Shown in pieces: positions 22,918 to 31,119 of a stretch of DNA of 41,160 nt (positions are counted from its first letter, which is position 1; each line of letters opens with the position of its first letter). The stretch covers positions 1 through 41,160 of the forward strand of contig DYJN01000035.1 in the NCBI GenBank assembly GCA_020723085.1. Reading direction: 5' to 3'. The DNA is from Arcobacter sp. (GTDB lineage Bacteria; Acidobacteriota; Terriglobia; Bryobacterales; Bryobacteraceae). A program made the position numbers and the translations under genes. The notes below the pieces were generated by a model. The model saw only the letters and a program-made list of their open reading frames with translations, was not told the DNA's origin and searched no databases.

Positions 22918-24171
22918 TCATGCCCGGTAGGCGGCCAGCCGCGGCAGCAGCGAAGACGGCACCTGCGCCTCCAGTTCGCAGCCCTCTTCTCCATACCGCT
23001 CGGCGACCACTCTCCCGTACTCATGCACCAGGTGCACGACGCCCAGATCGCTCATGGGGACGCGCAGGCGCACGCCGGCGAGCGGATCGTCAGGCAGACA
23101 CCGGTCGATGGTCTCCAGCAGTTGATCGATGCCGGCGCCGGTGGCGGCGGAGACGACCACCGCAGGTGCGCCTCCTGCCTCCCCAGCCAGCCGCCGCGCG
23201 AGCGATTCGCCGTCGATGCCGGCGCGCTCGAGCAGGTCGGCTTTGTTGAGCACCAGCACCTGAGGCGTATCAAGGGCTCCGATTTCGGCCAGGACCTGGC
23301 GCACGTGGGAGCAGTATTCGGCTGCGGCGGGCGAGGAGGCGTCGACGATATGCAGCAGCAGCGACGCCTCGGTCACCTCTTCGAGCGTGGCGCGGAACGC
23401 TTCCACGAGCGTCGTGGGCAGCTGCCGGATGAAGCCCACCGTGTCGGACAGAAGCACCCTGCGGTTGGACGGCAGCACGAGCTGCCGGACCGTCGGGTCG
23501 AGGGTGGCGAACATGCGGGCGTCGGCCATCACCGCGGCGCCGCAGAGCCGGTTGAACAGCGTGCTCTTGCCGGCGTTGGTGTAGCCCGCCAGCGCCACCG
23601 TGGCCAGCGGCACGGCTTGCCGCAGCCGCCGCTGCGTGGCGCGCGAGCGGCGCACGCCTTCCAGGTCTTTGCGGATTTTCTTGATGCGGGCGCGAATGCG
23701 GCGCCGGTCGGTTTCCAGCTTGGTTTCGCCCGGGCCGCGCGTGCCGATGCCGCCGCCGAGGCGGCTGAGCGCTGCGCCCCTTCCCGTGAGCCGCGGCAGG
23801 AGGTAGCCGAGCTGCGCGAGCTCCACCTGCAACTGCCCTTCGCGGGTTCTCGCCCGGCGGGCGAAGATGTCGAGGATCAGCTGCGTGCGGTCGAGCACTT
23901 TGACCCCGAGGCGGTTTTCGAGGTTGCGCTGCATCGTGCCGGGCAGTTCGTGATCGAAAATGACAAGATCGGCTGAGAGCGCTTCGGCCACGGACCGGAT
24001 CTCTTCGGTCTTGCCGGCGCCGACCAGCGTCGCGGCATCCAGGGCGGGGCGCGCCTGCAGGATCTTCTCCACTACTACGGCGCCCGCGCTTTCCGCCAGC
24101 GCCGCCAGCTCTTCGAGCGATTCCGCGGCGGAAAAGTCTGCCGCCCTGTCTTTGGCCGTCTCGACGGCCAC
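22918..24171 (-). CDS. hflX: Ribosome-associated GTPase HflX
   Basis: 417 aa. HflX splits stalled ribosomes under stress. The N-terminal HflX domain has TLVGAGKTEEIRSV, VIFDHELPGTMQRNLE and RLGGGIGTRGPGETKLETD, then a helical linker. The G domain has G1 GYTNAGKSTLFNRL, G3 LSDTVGFIRQLP and G4 VLNKADLL. The GTG start at 24171 gives a normal length; the reading frame stays open upstream (SERAIVVAVETAK resembles the family start), so the true start may be up to about 12 codons earlier. It lies 41 bp behind hfq, a widely conserved pair. Confidence 0.95.
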   Translation of the reverse strand: MAVETAKDRAADFSAAESLEELAALAESAGAVVVEKILQARPALDAATLVGAGKTEEIRSVAEALSADLVIFDHELPGTMQRNLENRLGVKVLDRTQLILDIFARRARTREGQLQVELAQLGYLLPRLTGRGAALSRLGGGIGTRGPGETKLETDRRRIRARIKKIRKDLEGVRRSRATQRRLRQAVPLATVALAGYTNAGKSTLFNRLCGAAVMADARMFATLDPTVRQLVLPSNRRVLLSDTVGFIRQLPTTLVEAFRATLEEVTEASLLLHIVDASSPAAAEYCSHVRQVLAEIGALDTPQVLVLNKADLLERAGIDGESLARRLAGEAGGAPAVVVSAATGAGIDQLLETIDRCLPDDPLAGVRLRVPMSDLGVVHLVHEYGRVVAERYGEEGCELEAQVPSSLLPRLAAYRA

Positions 24172-24212
24172 GACGATGGCTCGTTCAGATCCGGGGAGCG
24201 GGCTCAGCGGCG

Positions 24213-24554
24213 TCAGGCCTCCTGCGGCTCGGCTCCGGCGGGCTGCCCGGCGGCGCCGGCGGCAGCGTGCGCGCCCGCGGCGGGCGCCGGGGCGTGAGCC
24301 GGCTTGGTCACAACCACGGTGGAGATGGCGTGCTTGAAGATGAGCTGCTCCTGGTTGTTCGTCTCCAGAACCACGGAGTACTTGTCGAAGCTCTTGATGC
24401 GGCCGGAGAGCTTCACTCCGCTTATCAGATAAATGGTCAGGAGAATTTTCTCTTTTCTGGCATTATTCAGGAACGCTTCCTGAATATTCTGCGCCTGCTT
24501 TTCGGCGCCGGCGCGCCTCGGCGCCATCGGGGCTTTTCTTGTTTCTTCTATCAT
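24213..24554 (-). CDS. hfq: RNA chaperone Hfq
   Basis: 113 aa. The ATG at 24554 follows AAGGAGGGGC. After a basic N-terminus the Sm1 motif ([40 protein letters not shown]) and the Sm2 motif ([10 protein letters not shown]) are plain, giving an RNA-binding hexamer at about residues 25-85. The family's usual YKHAI is FKHAI here. A low-complexity Ala/Pro/Gly tail of about 30 residues ends the protein, a likely disordered tail. It is first in the operon with hflX. Confidence 0.95.
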   Translation of the reverse strand: MIEETRKAPMAPRRAGAEKQAQNIQEAFLNNARKEKILLTIYLISGVKLSGRIKSFDKYSVVLETNNQEQLIFKHAISTVVVTKPAHAPAPAAGAHAAAGAAGQPAGAEPQEA

Positions 24555-24765
24555 TGTTGCGCCCCTCCTTCCCTCAGTCACTTCCTCGCCATGTGCGGCT
24601 TCCGGGGCATTCAATCCACAGCCCGCGCCGGCGGTTCCCGCTGCGGGGCTTCCCGCGCCAGGCCCCCGGCGCACGGCCTCATCGGGCCCTGCCGGGCTGC
24701 ATTGAGTGTAATCGGAAAACTCGAAGGGGCGCAAGGGACGCACGCGCCGGCGCGGGCCGATGCGC

Positions 24766-24771
24766 TACATT
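24766..24771 (+). promoter_or_regulatory. Candidate -10 element of the second CDF gene
   Basis: TACATT ends nine bases before the GTG at 24781, giving a leaderless transcript and favouring this GTG over the ATG at 24760, which would lie upstream of the transcription start. Confidence 0.4.
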
Positions 24772-24780
24772 CATTCTGGA

Positions 24781-25677
24781 GTGGGCAAGGCCGAAACACA
24801 GGGCGCGCGCATCGCGGTGGCGAGCATGGTGATCAGCGGCTCTCTTGCCGTGGCCAAGCTGATCGTGGGATGGCTGGCCGGTTCGGCCTCGGTGGTCGCC
24901 GACGGGGTGGAAAGCGCCGGCGACGTGCTGGCATCGAGCATCGTGCTGCTGGGCCTCACCGTGGCCGCGCGGCCTCCGGACAAGAACCACCCCTACGGCC
25001 ACGGGCGTTTCGAGACGCTTACCGGTCTGGTCACCGGCCTCGGGCTGGCCCTTGCCGGGGCTGGGATCATCTGGAGTTCGCTGCAGGACACCAGTCTGCG
25101 CCATGCGCCGCCGGCCGCGTTCGCGCTGTATCCGGTAGCGGCGTCGGTGGCGCTGAAGGGCGTCATGGCGGCGCTGAAACTGCGCGTGGGCCGCCGCATC
25201 CGCAGCTCGGCGCTGGTGGCCGATGCCTGGAACGACACCGTGGACATCTTCTCCGGATCCGTCGCGCTGGCAGCCGTGGGGCTGGCGCTGTACGACCCGG
25301 AGCATTTTCTGTCCGCGGACCGTTACGGCGGCGCCATCATCGGCGGCATCGTCGTCCTGCTGGGCATCCGGGTGGTGCATGAGACGTCGCTGACGCTGAT
25401 GGACACGATGCCCGGCGAGGAGATGATGGCCAGCATCCGGCAATCGGCCCTGAAAGTGCGTGGCGCGCTCGACGTGGAAAAGTGCTACGCCCGCAAGACG
25501 GGGCTGCGCTATCACGTCGATCTGCACCTGGAAGTCGACCCGGAGATGACCGTGCGCCGCAGCCACGCCATTGCCGAGCAGGTGCGCAACCGCGTCAAGC
25601 AGGATCTGGCTTGGGTCGAGGACGTGCTCGTGCATGTCGAGCCATACGGGGAGAGAGGCTTCCATGGAGAATCCTGA
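24781..25677 (+). CDS. Cation diffusion facilitator (CDF) metal exporter, second copy
   Basis: 298 aa from the GTG at 24781 (an ATG at 24760 is the alternative). It is a distinct CDF subfamily from the gene at 20415. The two metal motifs are SASVVADGVESAGDVLAS and VADAWNDTVDIFSG (DxxxD pairs), with NHPYGHGRFET between, typical of Fe/Zn/Mn exporters such as FieF. Six membrane helices and a cytoplasmic C-terminal domain (LRYHVDLHLEVDPEMTVRRS) are visible. Its end overlaps polX by 14 bp. The metal is not decided by sequence alone. Confidence 0.88.
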   Translation: MGKAETQGARIAVASMVISGSLAVAKLIVGWLAGSASVVADGVESAGDVLASSIVLLGLTVAARPPDKNHPYGHGRFETLTGLVTGLGLALAGAGIIWSSLQDTSLRHAPPAAFALYPVAASVALKGVMAALKLRVGRRIRSSALVADAWNDTVDIFSGSVALAAVGLALYDPEHFLSADRYGGAIIGGIVVLLGIRVVHETSLTLMDTMPGEEMMASIRQSALKVRGALDVEKCYARKTGLRYHVDLHLEVDPEMTVRRSHAIAEQVRNRVKQDLAWVEDVLVHVEPYGERGFHGES

Positions 25678-27358
25678 ATTCGCCCGGCTTCTTGGCGAGA
25701 CCGCCGATCTGATGGAGATCGCCGGCGAGGATCCGTTCCGCATCCGCAGCTACCGCAACGCCGCCGCCGCCATCGAGAACCTGCCGGAGCGGATCGCCGA
25801 CATCCTGCGCGACCCGGCGCGCGAGATCACGGCGGTTCCGGGCATCGGCAAGGGCATCGCCGGCGCGCTGCGCGAGATCGCCGAGCGCGGCAGCTTCGCG
25901 CGGCGCGACGAGATGCTGGCCAAGTACCCCCCGACCGCGCTCGAGCTGCTGCGCATTCCCGGCGTCGGGCCGAAGACAGTGCGCGCGCTGTGGGAGCACT
26001 ACCGCGTCAGCACGCTGGAAGACCTGGCCCGGCTGTGCGAAGAGCAGAAGGTCCGGGCGTTGAAGGGCATGGGCCCGAAAATGGAGCAGAAGATCCTGGC
26101 CGGCATCGCGCACTACCGGCAGGTGGCCGGGCGATTTCTGCTGAGCCACGCCGCTGCCGCGGCGGCGGAGCTGGCGCCCGCCGTGAACGGCACGCCCGCT
26201 GGCAGCCTGCGGCGCGGGCGCGAGACGGTGGGCGATCTCGACATCCTGAGCACCGATCCCGGCGCCATCGAGCGCTTCCTCGCTCATCCCGGCGTGCACG
26301 ACGTGCTCGCGCACGGGGAAACGAAAGCCAGCGCGCGGTTCGGCAGCGAAGGTTTGCAGGTGGACGTGCGGGTGGTGGCGCCGGAGAGCTTCGGCGCGGC
26401 TTTGCAGTACTTCACAGGCAGCAAGGAGCACAACGTCGCCCTGCGCCAGCGCGCCCTGAAGATGGGCTTGACTCTGAACGAATACGGCCTGTTCATGCTC
26501 GAAGGCGAACGGCGCATGGCAGGCGAGACCGAGGAGGGGATTTACGAGGCGCTCGGTCTTGTCTTCATTCCTCCCGAGCTGCGGGAGAACCAGGGCGAGA
26601 TTGATGCCGCCGAGCGCCGCGCGCTGCCCGCGCTGATCGAGCCGGAAGACCTGCGCGGCGACCTGCATATGCACACGCGCGAAAGCGACGGACGGGCCAC
26701 GCTGGAAGAGATGGCCGCCGCCGCGCGCGAGCGCGGCTACGACTACATCGCCATCACCGACCACTCGAAGGCGCTGGCCATGGCCAACGGCCTGGACGAG
26801 AAGCGGGCCGTGGCTTTCGCCGCCGAAGTGCGGAGATTCAACCAGAGCGGCGCGGGCGTCCACGTTTTTGCGGGGCTCGAGTGCGACATCCTGCGCGACG
26901 GGCGGATGGACCTGGCCGAGGACGCGCTGACTGAACTGGATTTTGTCGTGGCCAGCGTCCACTCCTACATGAATCTCGAGCCGCGGGAGATGACGGACCG
27001 GCTGTTGCGGGCGATGGAATGCCGCGCCGTCCGGGCGCTCGGACACCCCACGGGCCGCGTGCTGCTGCACCGCGACGCGTATCACTACGAGTTCGAGACC
27101 GTGGCGCGCGAGGCGGCGCGGCGCGGCGTGTGGATGGAGATCAATTCGAGTCCCGAGCGGCTGGACCTGCATGCGGCGCTGATCCGCCGGGCGCGCGAAC
27201 TCGGATGCCGGTTCGTGATCTCGACCGACGCGCACCATCCGAAGCACCTGGCCAACATCGCTTTCGGCGTGCGGATGGCGCGGCGCGGCTGGCTGACGGC
27301 GGACGACGTCATGAACACGCTGCCGCTCGGAAAATTCCGCGCCGCGCTGGGAAGATGA
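25664..27358 (+). CDS. polX: Family X DNA polymerase/3'-5' exonuclease PolX
   Basis: 564 aa, normal for bacterial PolX in base-excision and gap-filling repair. An N-terminal lyase-like part with helix-hairpin-helix repeats (ITAVPGIGKGIAGAL, LLRIPGVGPKTVRALW) precedes the nucleotidyltransferase motif GSLRRGRETVGDLDIL near residue 180, whose Asp pair with the Asp of VDVRVV forms the active site. The PHP nuclease domain starts near residue 333: DLHMHTRESDG, ITDHSKAL, GLECDIL, GHPTGR and STDAHHPKH. It overlaps both neighbours by a few bases. Confidence 0.94.
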   Translation: MENPEFARLLGETADLMEIAGEDPFRIRSYRNAAAAIENLPERIADILRDPAREITAVPGIGKGIAGALREIAERGSFARRDEMLAKYPPTALELLRIPGVGPKTVRALWEHYRVSTLEDLARLCEEQKVRALKGMGPKMEQKILAGIAHYRQVAGRFLLSHAAAAAAELAPAVNGTPAGSLRRGRETVGDLDILSTDPGAIERFLAHPGVHDVLAHGETKASARFGSEGLQVDVRVVAPESFGAALQYFTGSKEHNVALRQRALKMGLTLNEYGLFMLEGERRMAGETEEGIYEALGLVFIPPELRENQGEIDAAERRALPALIEPEDLRGDLHMHTRESDGRATLEEMAAAARERGYDYIAITDHSKALAMANGLDEKRAVAFAAEVRRFNQSGAGVHVFAGLECDILRDGRMDLAEDALTELDFVVASVHSYMNLEPREMTDRLLRAMECRAVRALGHPTGRVLLHRDAYHYEFETVAREAARRGVWMEINSSPERLDLHAALIRRARELGCRFVISTDAHHPKHLANIAFGVRMARRGWLTADDVMNTLPLGKFRAALGR

Positions 27359-27915
27359 AACCAATGCCCATGAAATTGATTTCCTCCGAAGAGCTCCTTT
27401 CGACGCCCATCTTCCGCGTGACCATGGATCATGCGGTGGATCCGGACGGCTTTGAGATCCGGCGCGCCATCGTCCGCCACCGCGGCAGCGCGGTGATGAT
27501 GGCGGTGGACGGGCGCCGCCGCGTGCTGCTGGTCCGGCAGTACCGGCTGCCTGCGCGGGCTTATCTGTGGGAGCTGCCCGCGGGCAGGATCGACGAAGGC
27601 GAGACGCCGCTCAAGGCGGCGCGGCGGGAACTGCGCGAAGAGACCGGCTGCAGGGCGCGGCGGTGGACGAAGCTCGCCGAGTTTTTTCCAAGCCCCGGCT
27701 ACGTCGAGGAGAAGATGACGATCTATCTGGCGCGCGAGCTTCGCATGGGGGAGGCGCAGCCGATGGAGGACGAGAGGATCGAAACCGGCTGGTTCACGCT
27801 GGCGCAGATGGGGGAGATGATCGCGCGGGGCGAGATCCGGGACGCCAAGACGATGATCGGCTGGGCGATGCTGAAATGCCGCCTGCCTCAGCTGCGCGGC
27901 AGGCGGGCGAAATAG
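27355..27915 (+). CDS. ADP-ribose pyrophosphatase-type Nudix hydrolase
   Basis: 186 aa. It hydrolyses ADP-ribose or a similar nucleoside diphosphate sugar. The Nudix box is complete: GRIDEGETPLKAARRELREE then TGC (G-x5-E-x7-RE-x2-EE-x-G). Upstream IVRHRGSAVMMAVD, VLLVRQYRLPARAYLWELPA and downstream FFPSPGYVEEKMTIYLAREL match the NudF type. The ATG overlaps the polX stop (ATGA), so it is coupled. Its last 28 bp overlap the end of the convergent rdgB gene. Confidence 0.92.
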   Translation: MKPMPMKLISSEELLSTPIFRVTMDHAVDPDGFEIRRAIVRHRGSAVMMAVDGRRRVLLVRQYRLPARAYLWELPAGRIDEGETPLKAARRELREETGCRARRWTKLAEFFPSPGYVEEKMTIYLARELRMGEAQPMEDERIETGWFTLAQMGEMIARGEIRDAKTMIGWAMLKCRLPQLRGRRAK

Positions 27916-28484
27916 GCGAACAGCCGGCGGAGCGCTTCGCCCCGGTGCGAAATCCGCATTTTCGTGCCGGCGTCGAGTTCGGCGAAGGTTTGTCCCAGCG
28001 GGGGGAAGAAAAATAAGGGGTCGTAGCCGAAGCCGCGGCTGCCGCGCGGCGCATCGAGAATCACGCCTTCCACCGAGCCGCGGAACGTGGCGATGAGCGC
28101 GCCTTTCCGCGCCAGGGCGATGACGCAGACGAAGCGAGCCCGGCGGTCCTCGCTCTGCGCGAGCCGTTCGAGCAGCAGGCGGTTGTTGGCCTCGTCGGCG
28201 CCCTCCGGGCTGAAGCGGGCCGAGCGCACGCCCGGCGCGCCGCCGAGCGCGTCCACCTCCAGGCCGGAATCGTCGGCGAAGAGATATTCCTCGCACCAGG
28301 CCGAATAATGCAGGGCCTTTTTGGTGGCGTTTTCTTCAAAAGTCGCGCCATTTTCCTCGCAGGGAGGCAGGGTGGCGAGGCCGTCGAGCGGGCGGATATC
28401 GGCCCAGGAGCAGCCGAGCGCGGCGGCCGCCGTGCGGAACTCGGCCAGCTTGCCGGGGTTGCCGGTGGCGCAGCGCAGAATCAT
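27888..28484 (-). CDS. rdgB: Non-canonical purine NTP pyrophosphatase (RdgB/HAM1)
   Basis: 198 aa house-cleaning enzyme that removes dITP and XTP. The family starts with [12 protein letters not shown] and carries [30 protein letters not shown] and the C-terminal [11 protein letters not shown], with MRISHR in place of the usual KNxISHR. The ATG overlaps the rph stop (ATGA). rph-rdgB is a common bacterial pair. The 3' end overlaps the Nudix gene. Confidence 0.94.
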   Translation of the reverse strand: MILRCATGNPGKLAEFRTAAAALGCSWADIRPLDGLATLPPCEENGATFEENATKKALHYSAWCEEYLFADDSGLEVDALGGAPGVRSARFSPEGADEANNRLLLERLAQSEDRRARFVCVIALARKGALIATFRGSVEGVILDAPRGSRGFGYDPLFFFPPLGQTFAELDAGTKMRISHRGEALRRLFAYFARLPRS

Positions 28485-29200
28485 TTGCGGGCGAGCGCCT
28501 CCCGCTGCGCGTCCAGCAGTGAGCCGATGCCTGCGCGCGCCAGCGCGAGCATCTCCGCCAGCCGGCTGTCGCTGAACGCCGCCTTCTCCGCCGTGGCTTG
28601 CAGTTCGACGAACTCGCCGCCGGAAGTCATCACCACGTTCATGTCGACCTCGGCCTGCGAGTCCTCCTCGTAACAGAGATCGAGCCGCGTTTCGCCGCCG
28701 ATGACGCCCACGCTGGCGGCGGCGACCAGCCGTGGCAGTGGAGGGCGCGGGAACACGCCGAAGGGCATCATGCGTTCGAAGGCCAGCGCCAGGGCCACGC
28801 AGCCGCCGGTGATGGCGGCGGTGCGCGTGCCGCCGTCGGCCTGCAGCACGTCGCAGTCGACGATCACGGTGCGCTCGCCCAAGGCTTCCATGTCCACCAC
28901 CGCGCGCAGGGAGCGGCCGATGAGGCGCTGAATTTCCTGAGTGCGCCCGCTCGGGCGGCCCTTGGTGATTTCCCGCGGCGTGCGCTGAGCGGTGGCGCGG
29001 GGCAGCATGGAGTATTCGGCCGTGACCCAGCCGCGGCCGCTGTTCCGGAGGAAGGACGGCACGCCGTCTTCGATGGTGGCGGCGCACAGCACGCGGGTGT
29101 GGCCGGCTTCAATCAGGCACGAGCCTTCGGCGGTGAGGAGGAAGTTCGTCTGGATGCGCACGGGGCGCAGTTCGTCCGGGCGGCGGTTATCGGGACGCAT
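28481..29200 (-). CDS. rph: Ribonuclease PH
   Basis: 239 aa phosphorolytic 3'-5' exoribonuclease that trims tRNA 3' ends. [85 protein letters not shown] and the Asp-containing [15 protein letters not shown] are all present. Length is usual. It is coupled to rdgB. A 51-aa membrane protein follows on the same strand upstream, eight bases from its start. Confidence 0.96.
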   Translation of the reverse strand: MRPDNRRPDELRPVRIQTNFLLTAEGSCLIEAGHTRVLCAATIEDGVPSFLRNSGRGWVTAEYSMLPRATAQRTPREITKGRPSGRTQEIQRLIGRSLRAVVDMEALGERTVIVDCDVLQADGGTRTAAITGGCVALALAFERMMPFGVFPRPPLPRLVAAASVGVIGGETRLDLCYEEDSQAEVDMNVVMTSGGEFVELQATAEKAAFSDSRLAEMLALARAGIGSLLDAQREALARK

Positions 29201-29207
29201 GGAGATC

Positions 29208-29363
29208 TCAGGAGGCCGATTGGGCCGAATAGATGAATCCGTAATACAGCACGATGGCCAGCAGGATGAACGCGGTGATCAGGAGGACGAGGCAGCCGAT
29301 GGCGCCGGGGTTTTCCGGGCCGCTGCGCGGCTTCTTCCCGCGCGCCGGCTTGATCTTGGCCAT
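29208..29363 (-). CDS. Small single-helix membrane protein upstream of rph
   Basis: 51 aa. A basic, Pro/Lys-rich cytoplasmic N-terminus ([20 protein letters not shown]) precedes one strong membrane helix ([20 protein letters not shown]). No family is recognised. ATG 29363 lies nine bases after a TACGAT element on the minus strand. Its stop is eight bases before the rph start, so it probably leads the rph-rdgB operon. Confidence 0.7.
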   Translation of the reverse strand: MAKIKPARGKKPRSGPENPGAIGCLVLLITAFILLAIVLYYGFIYSAQSAS

Positions 29364-29372
29364 ACGCGCACT

Positions 29373-29378
29373 ATCGTA
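29373..29378 (-). promoter_or_regulatory. Candidate -10 element of the 51-aa/rph/rdgB operon
   Basis: TACGAT on the minus strand ends nine bases before the 51-aa ORF start, again a leaderless arrangement. No convincing -35 was seen. Confidence 0.35.
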
Positions 29379-29429
29379 GCATCCGGGGTGCGCAGGGTTA
29401 CGGGACGCATTGATACGATGTCGTGCGTG

Positions 29430-30497
29430 ATGCGATTGCGGCGCCGTGAACTCCTCTTCGCCCCGCTGGCGGGCCTGACCAGCCGGTTGAGAGCGCAGCA
29501 GAAGAAGCTGCGGCTCGGCTACGACACCTACTCGCTGCGTGCCTGGGGCATGAAGGCGATGGAGCATCTCGATTTTGCGGCGCGCCATGGCTGCACGGCG
29601 CTGCAGATCTCCTCGCTCGGGGACTTTGAGTCGCTCGAGCCGGCGCATCTGGCGAAGGTGCGGGCTCGGGCGGAAGAGCTGGGCATCCTGCTCGACGCGG
29701 GCACGGGGTGCATCTGCCCGTCGGCGCGGGCGTGGCGCAGCCGCACAGAGACGCCGGAAGAGCATCTGCGCCGGGCGCTGCGCGTGGCGCGGGCCATCGG
29801 CGCGCGCTCGCTGCGGTGCTATCTGGGGAGCTTCGAGGACCGGCTGCATCCCGGCGGGATCGAGTTTCACATGGAAAACACGATCCGCGTGCTGCGGGCG
29901 GTTGGCGAGGCGGCGCTGGAGGCGCAGGTGAAGATCGCGCTCGAGAACCACTCGGGCGACCTGCAGGCGTGGGAGTGCCGGCGGATCGTCGAGGAGGCGG
30001 GCACGGACGCCGTGGGTGCGTGTCTCGACACGGGCAATCCGATATGGTGCGCCGAGCATCCCGAAGTGACGCTGGAAGTGCTGGGACCGGTGGCGGTGAC
30101 GACGCACGTTCGCGACACGGCGATCTTTGCGCATCCGCGCGGGTGCGCAGCGCATTGGACGGCGCTGGGAGACGGTTCGGTCGACATGGCGCGGCTGGCG
30201 GAGCTGCAGAAGCGGATCTGCCCCGGCGCGCCGCTGCATCTGGAGATCATCACGGGGCGGCCGCCGCGGATCGTGCCGTTTTATGAAGAGTCATTCTGGA
30301 AGGCGTTTCCGCAGGCGCGCGCGGGCGAGTTCGCGCGCTTCCTGGGCCTGGTGAAGAGCGGCTTGCCCCTGATGAAGCCGATGGTGATGGAGGACGTGCC
30401 GGGCATGAACGTGGAGGAATACCGCGCGGCGCTGAAGAAGCAGCAGTGGCTCGACCTGGTGCGCAGCCTGGAATTTGCCAGGAAACGCCTGATCTGA
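29430..30497 (+). CDS. Tat-signal sugar phosphate isomerase/epimerase-like TIM-barrel protein
   Basis: 355 aa from ATG 29430; an ATG four codons earlier is also possible but overlaps a TACGAT -10 candidate. The N-terminus MRLRRRELLFAPLAGLTSRL is a twin-arginine-like export signal. The TIM-barrel domain resembles xylose isomerase-like/AP endonuclease 2 proteins: LGYDTYSLRAWG, CTALQISSL, VKIALENHSGD, GACLDTGNPIW, VTTHVRDTAIF and LHLEIITG, supplying Glu, His and Asp metal ligands. Such exported sugar isomerase-like proteins are frequent in Acidobacteriota. The substrate is unknown; it stands alone. Confidence 0.82.
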   Translation: MRLRRRELLFAPLAGLTSRLRAQQKKLRLGYDTYSLRAWGMKAMEHLDFAARHGCTALQISSLGDFESLEPAHLAKVRARAEELGILLDAGTGCICPSARAWRSRTETPEEHLRRALRVARAIGARSLRCYLGSFEDRLHPGGIEFHMENTIRVLRAVGEAALEAQVKIALENHSGDLQAWECRRIVEEAGTDAVGACLDTGNPIWCAEHPEVTLEVLGPVAVTTHVRDTAIFAHPRGCAAHWTALGDGSVDMARLAELQKRICPGAPLHLEIITGRPPRIVPFYEESFWKAFPQARAGEFARFLGLVKSGLPLMKPMVMEDVPGMNVEEYRAALKKQQWLDLVRSLEFARKRLI

Positions 30498-30582
30498 AGC
30501 GCGGCGCATGTGAGCAGCTGTCCCCCTCGGGGAGGCGGTGCAGGGGTGCATTGTATCCTGAAAGATTGGAGGTGACCCCCGC

Positions 30583-31113
30583 TTGAGCCGCATCAGCATG
30601 GCGTTTCGCGCCTTCTTTGGCGTCCTGGGAGGCACGCTGCCTGACGACATCGCCCGCGCCCACGGCTTCGAGAAGCCGGCGGCGAAGCGGCCCGAGCCGT
30701 CCCGGGAGCCTGCCAAGCCCGAAACAGGAGCGCTGCAACTGCTCGGGCTGCTGCAACGCGAGGCGCGCCTCATCGATTTCTTCCTCGAAGACATCACGCC
30801 TTACCCGGACGATCAGGTGGGGGCCGGCGTGCGAACGATCCACGCGCAATGCCAGGAGCTGCTGCGCAAGCACTTTCGGCTGGCGCCGGTGATCGACGGC
30901 GTCGAGGGCACCTATGTGAAAACCGAGTCGGCGGGGGCGCTGGCGCGTGAGCCGGGCGCCATCCGTTTCACCGGCAACCTGCCCCCGCAAGGCAAGCCCT
31001 CCGGCGGCCTGCTGCGGCACAGGGGCTGGCGCGCTGACGCGGTGAGCCTGCCTGCCGTGAGCCCGAAACAGAATCTCTCGATTCTGGCGCCCGCTGAACT
31101 GGAAGTGGAATAG
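30583..31113 (+). CDS. DUF2760 protein
   Basis: 176 aa from a TTG at 30583, seven bases after GGAGGTGA; the ATG five codons later is less well placed. MSRISMAFRAFFGVLG opens the protein, a Pro/Lys-rich linker follows, then the conserved part: ALQLLGLLQREARLIDFFLE, PDDQVGAGVRTIHAQC, IDGVEGTYVKTE. It looks like DUF2760. It is followed after six bases by two Hsp70-like genes, and this DUF2760-Hsp70-Hsp70 order recurs in other bacteria (recalled, not verified). The function is unknown; a cofactor or client-adaptor role for the Hsp70 pair is a guess. Confidence 0.75.
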   Translation: MSRISMAFRAFFGVLGGTLPDDIARAHGFEKPAAKRPEPSREPAKPETGALQLLGLLQREARLIDFFLEDITPYPDDQVGAGVRTIHAQCQELLRKHFRLAPVIDGVEGTYVKTESAGALAREPGAIRFTGNLPPQGKPSGGLLRHRGWRADAVSLPAVSPKQNLSILAPAELEVE

Positions 31114-31119
31114 TCCGCC

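Noticed and set aside
25595-27364. 589-codon minus-strand ORF opposite polX
   Set aside because: Antisense to a complete PolX with all catalytic motifs; composition is that of a shadow frame.
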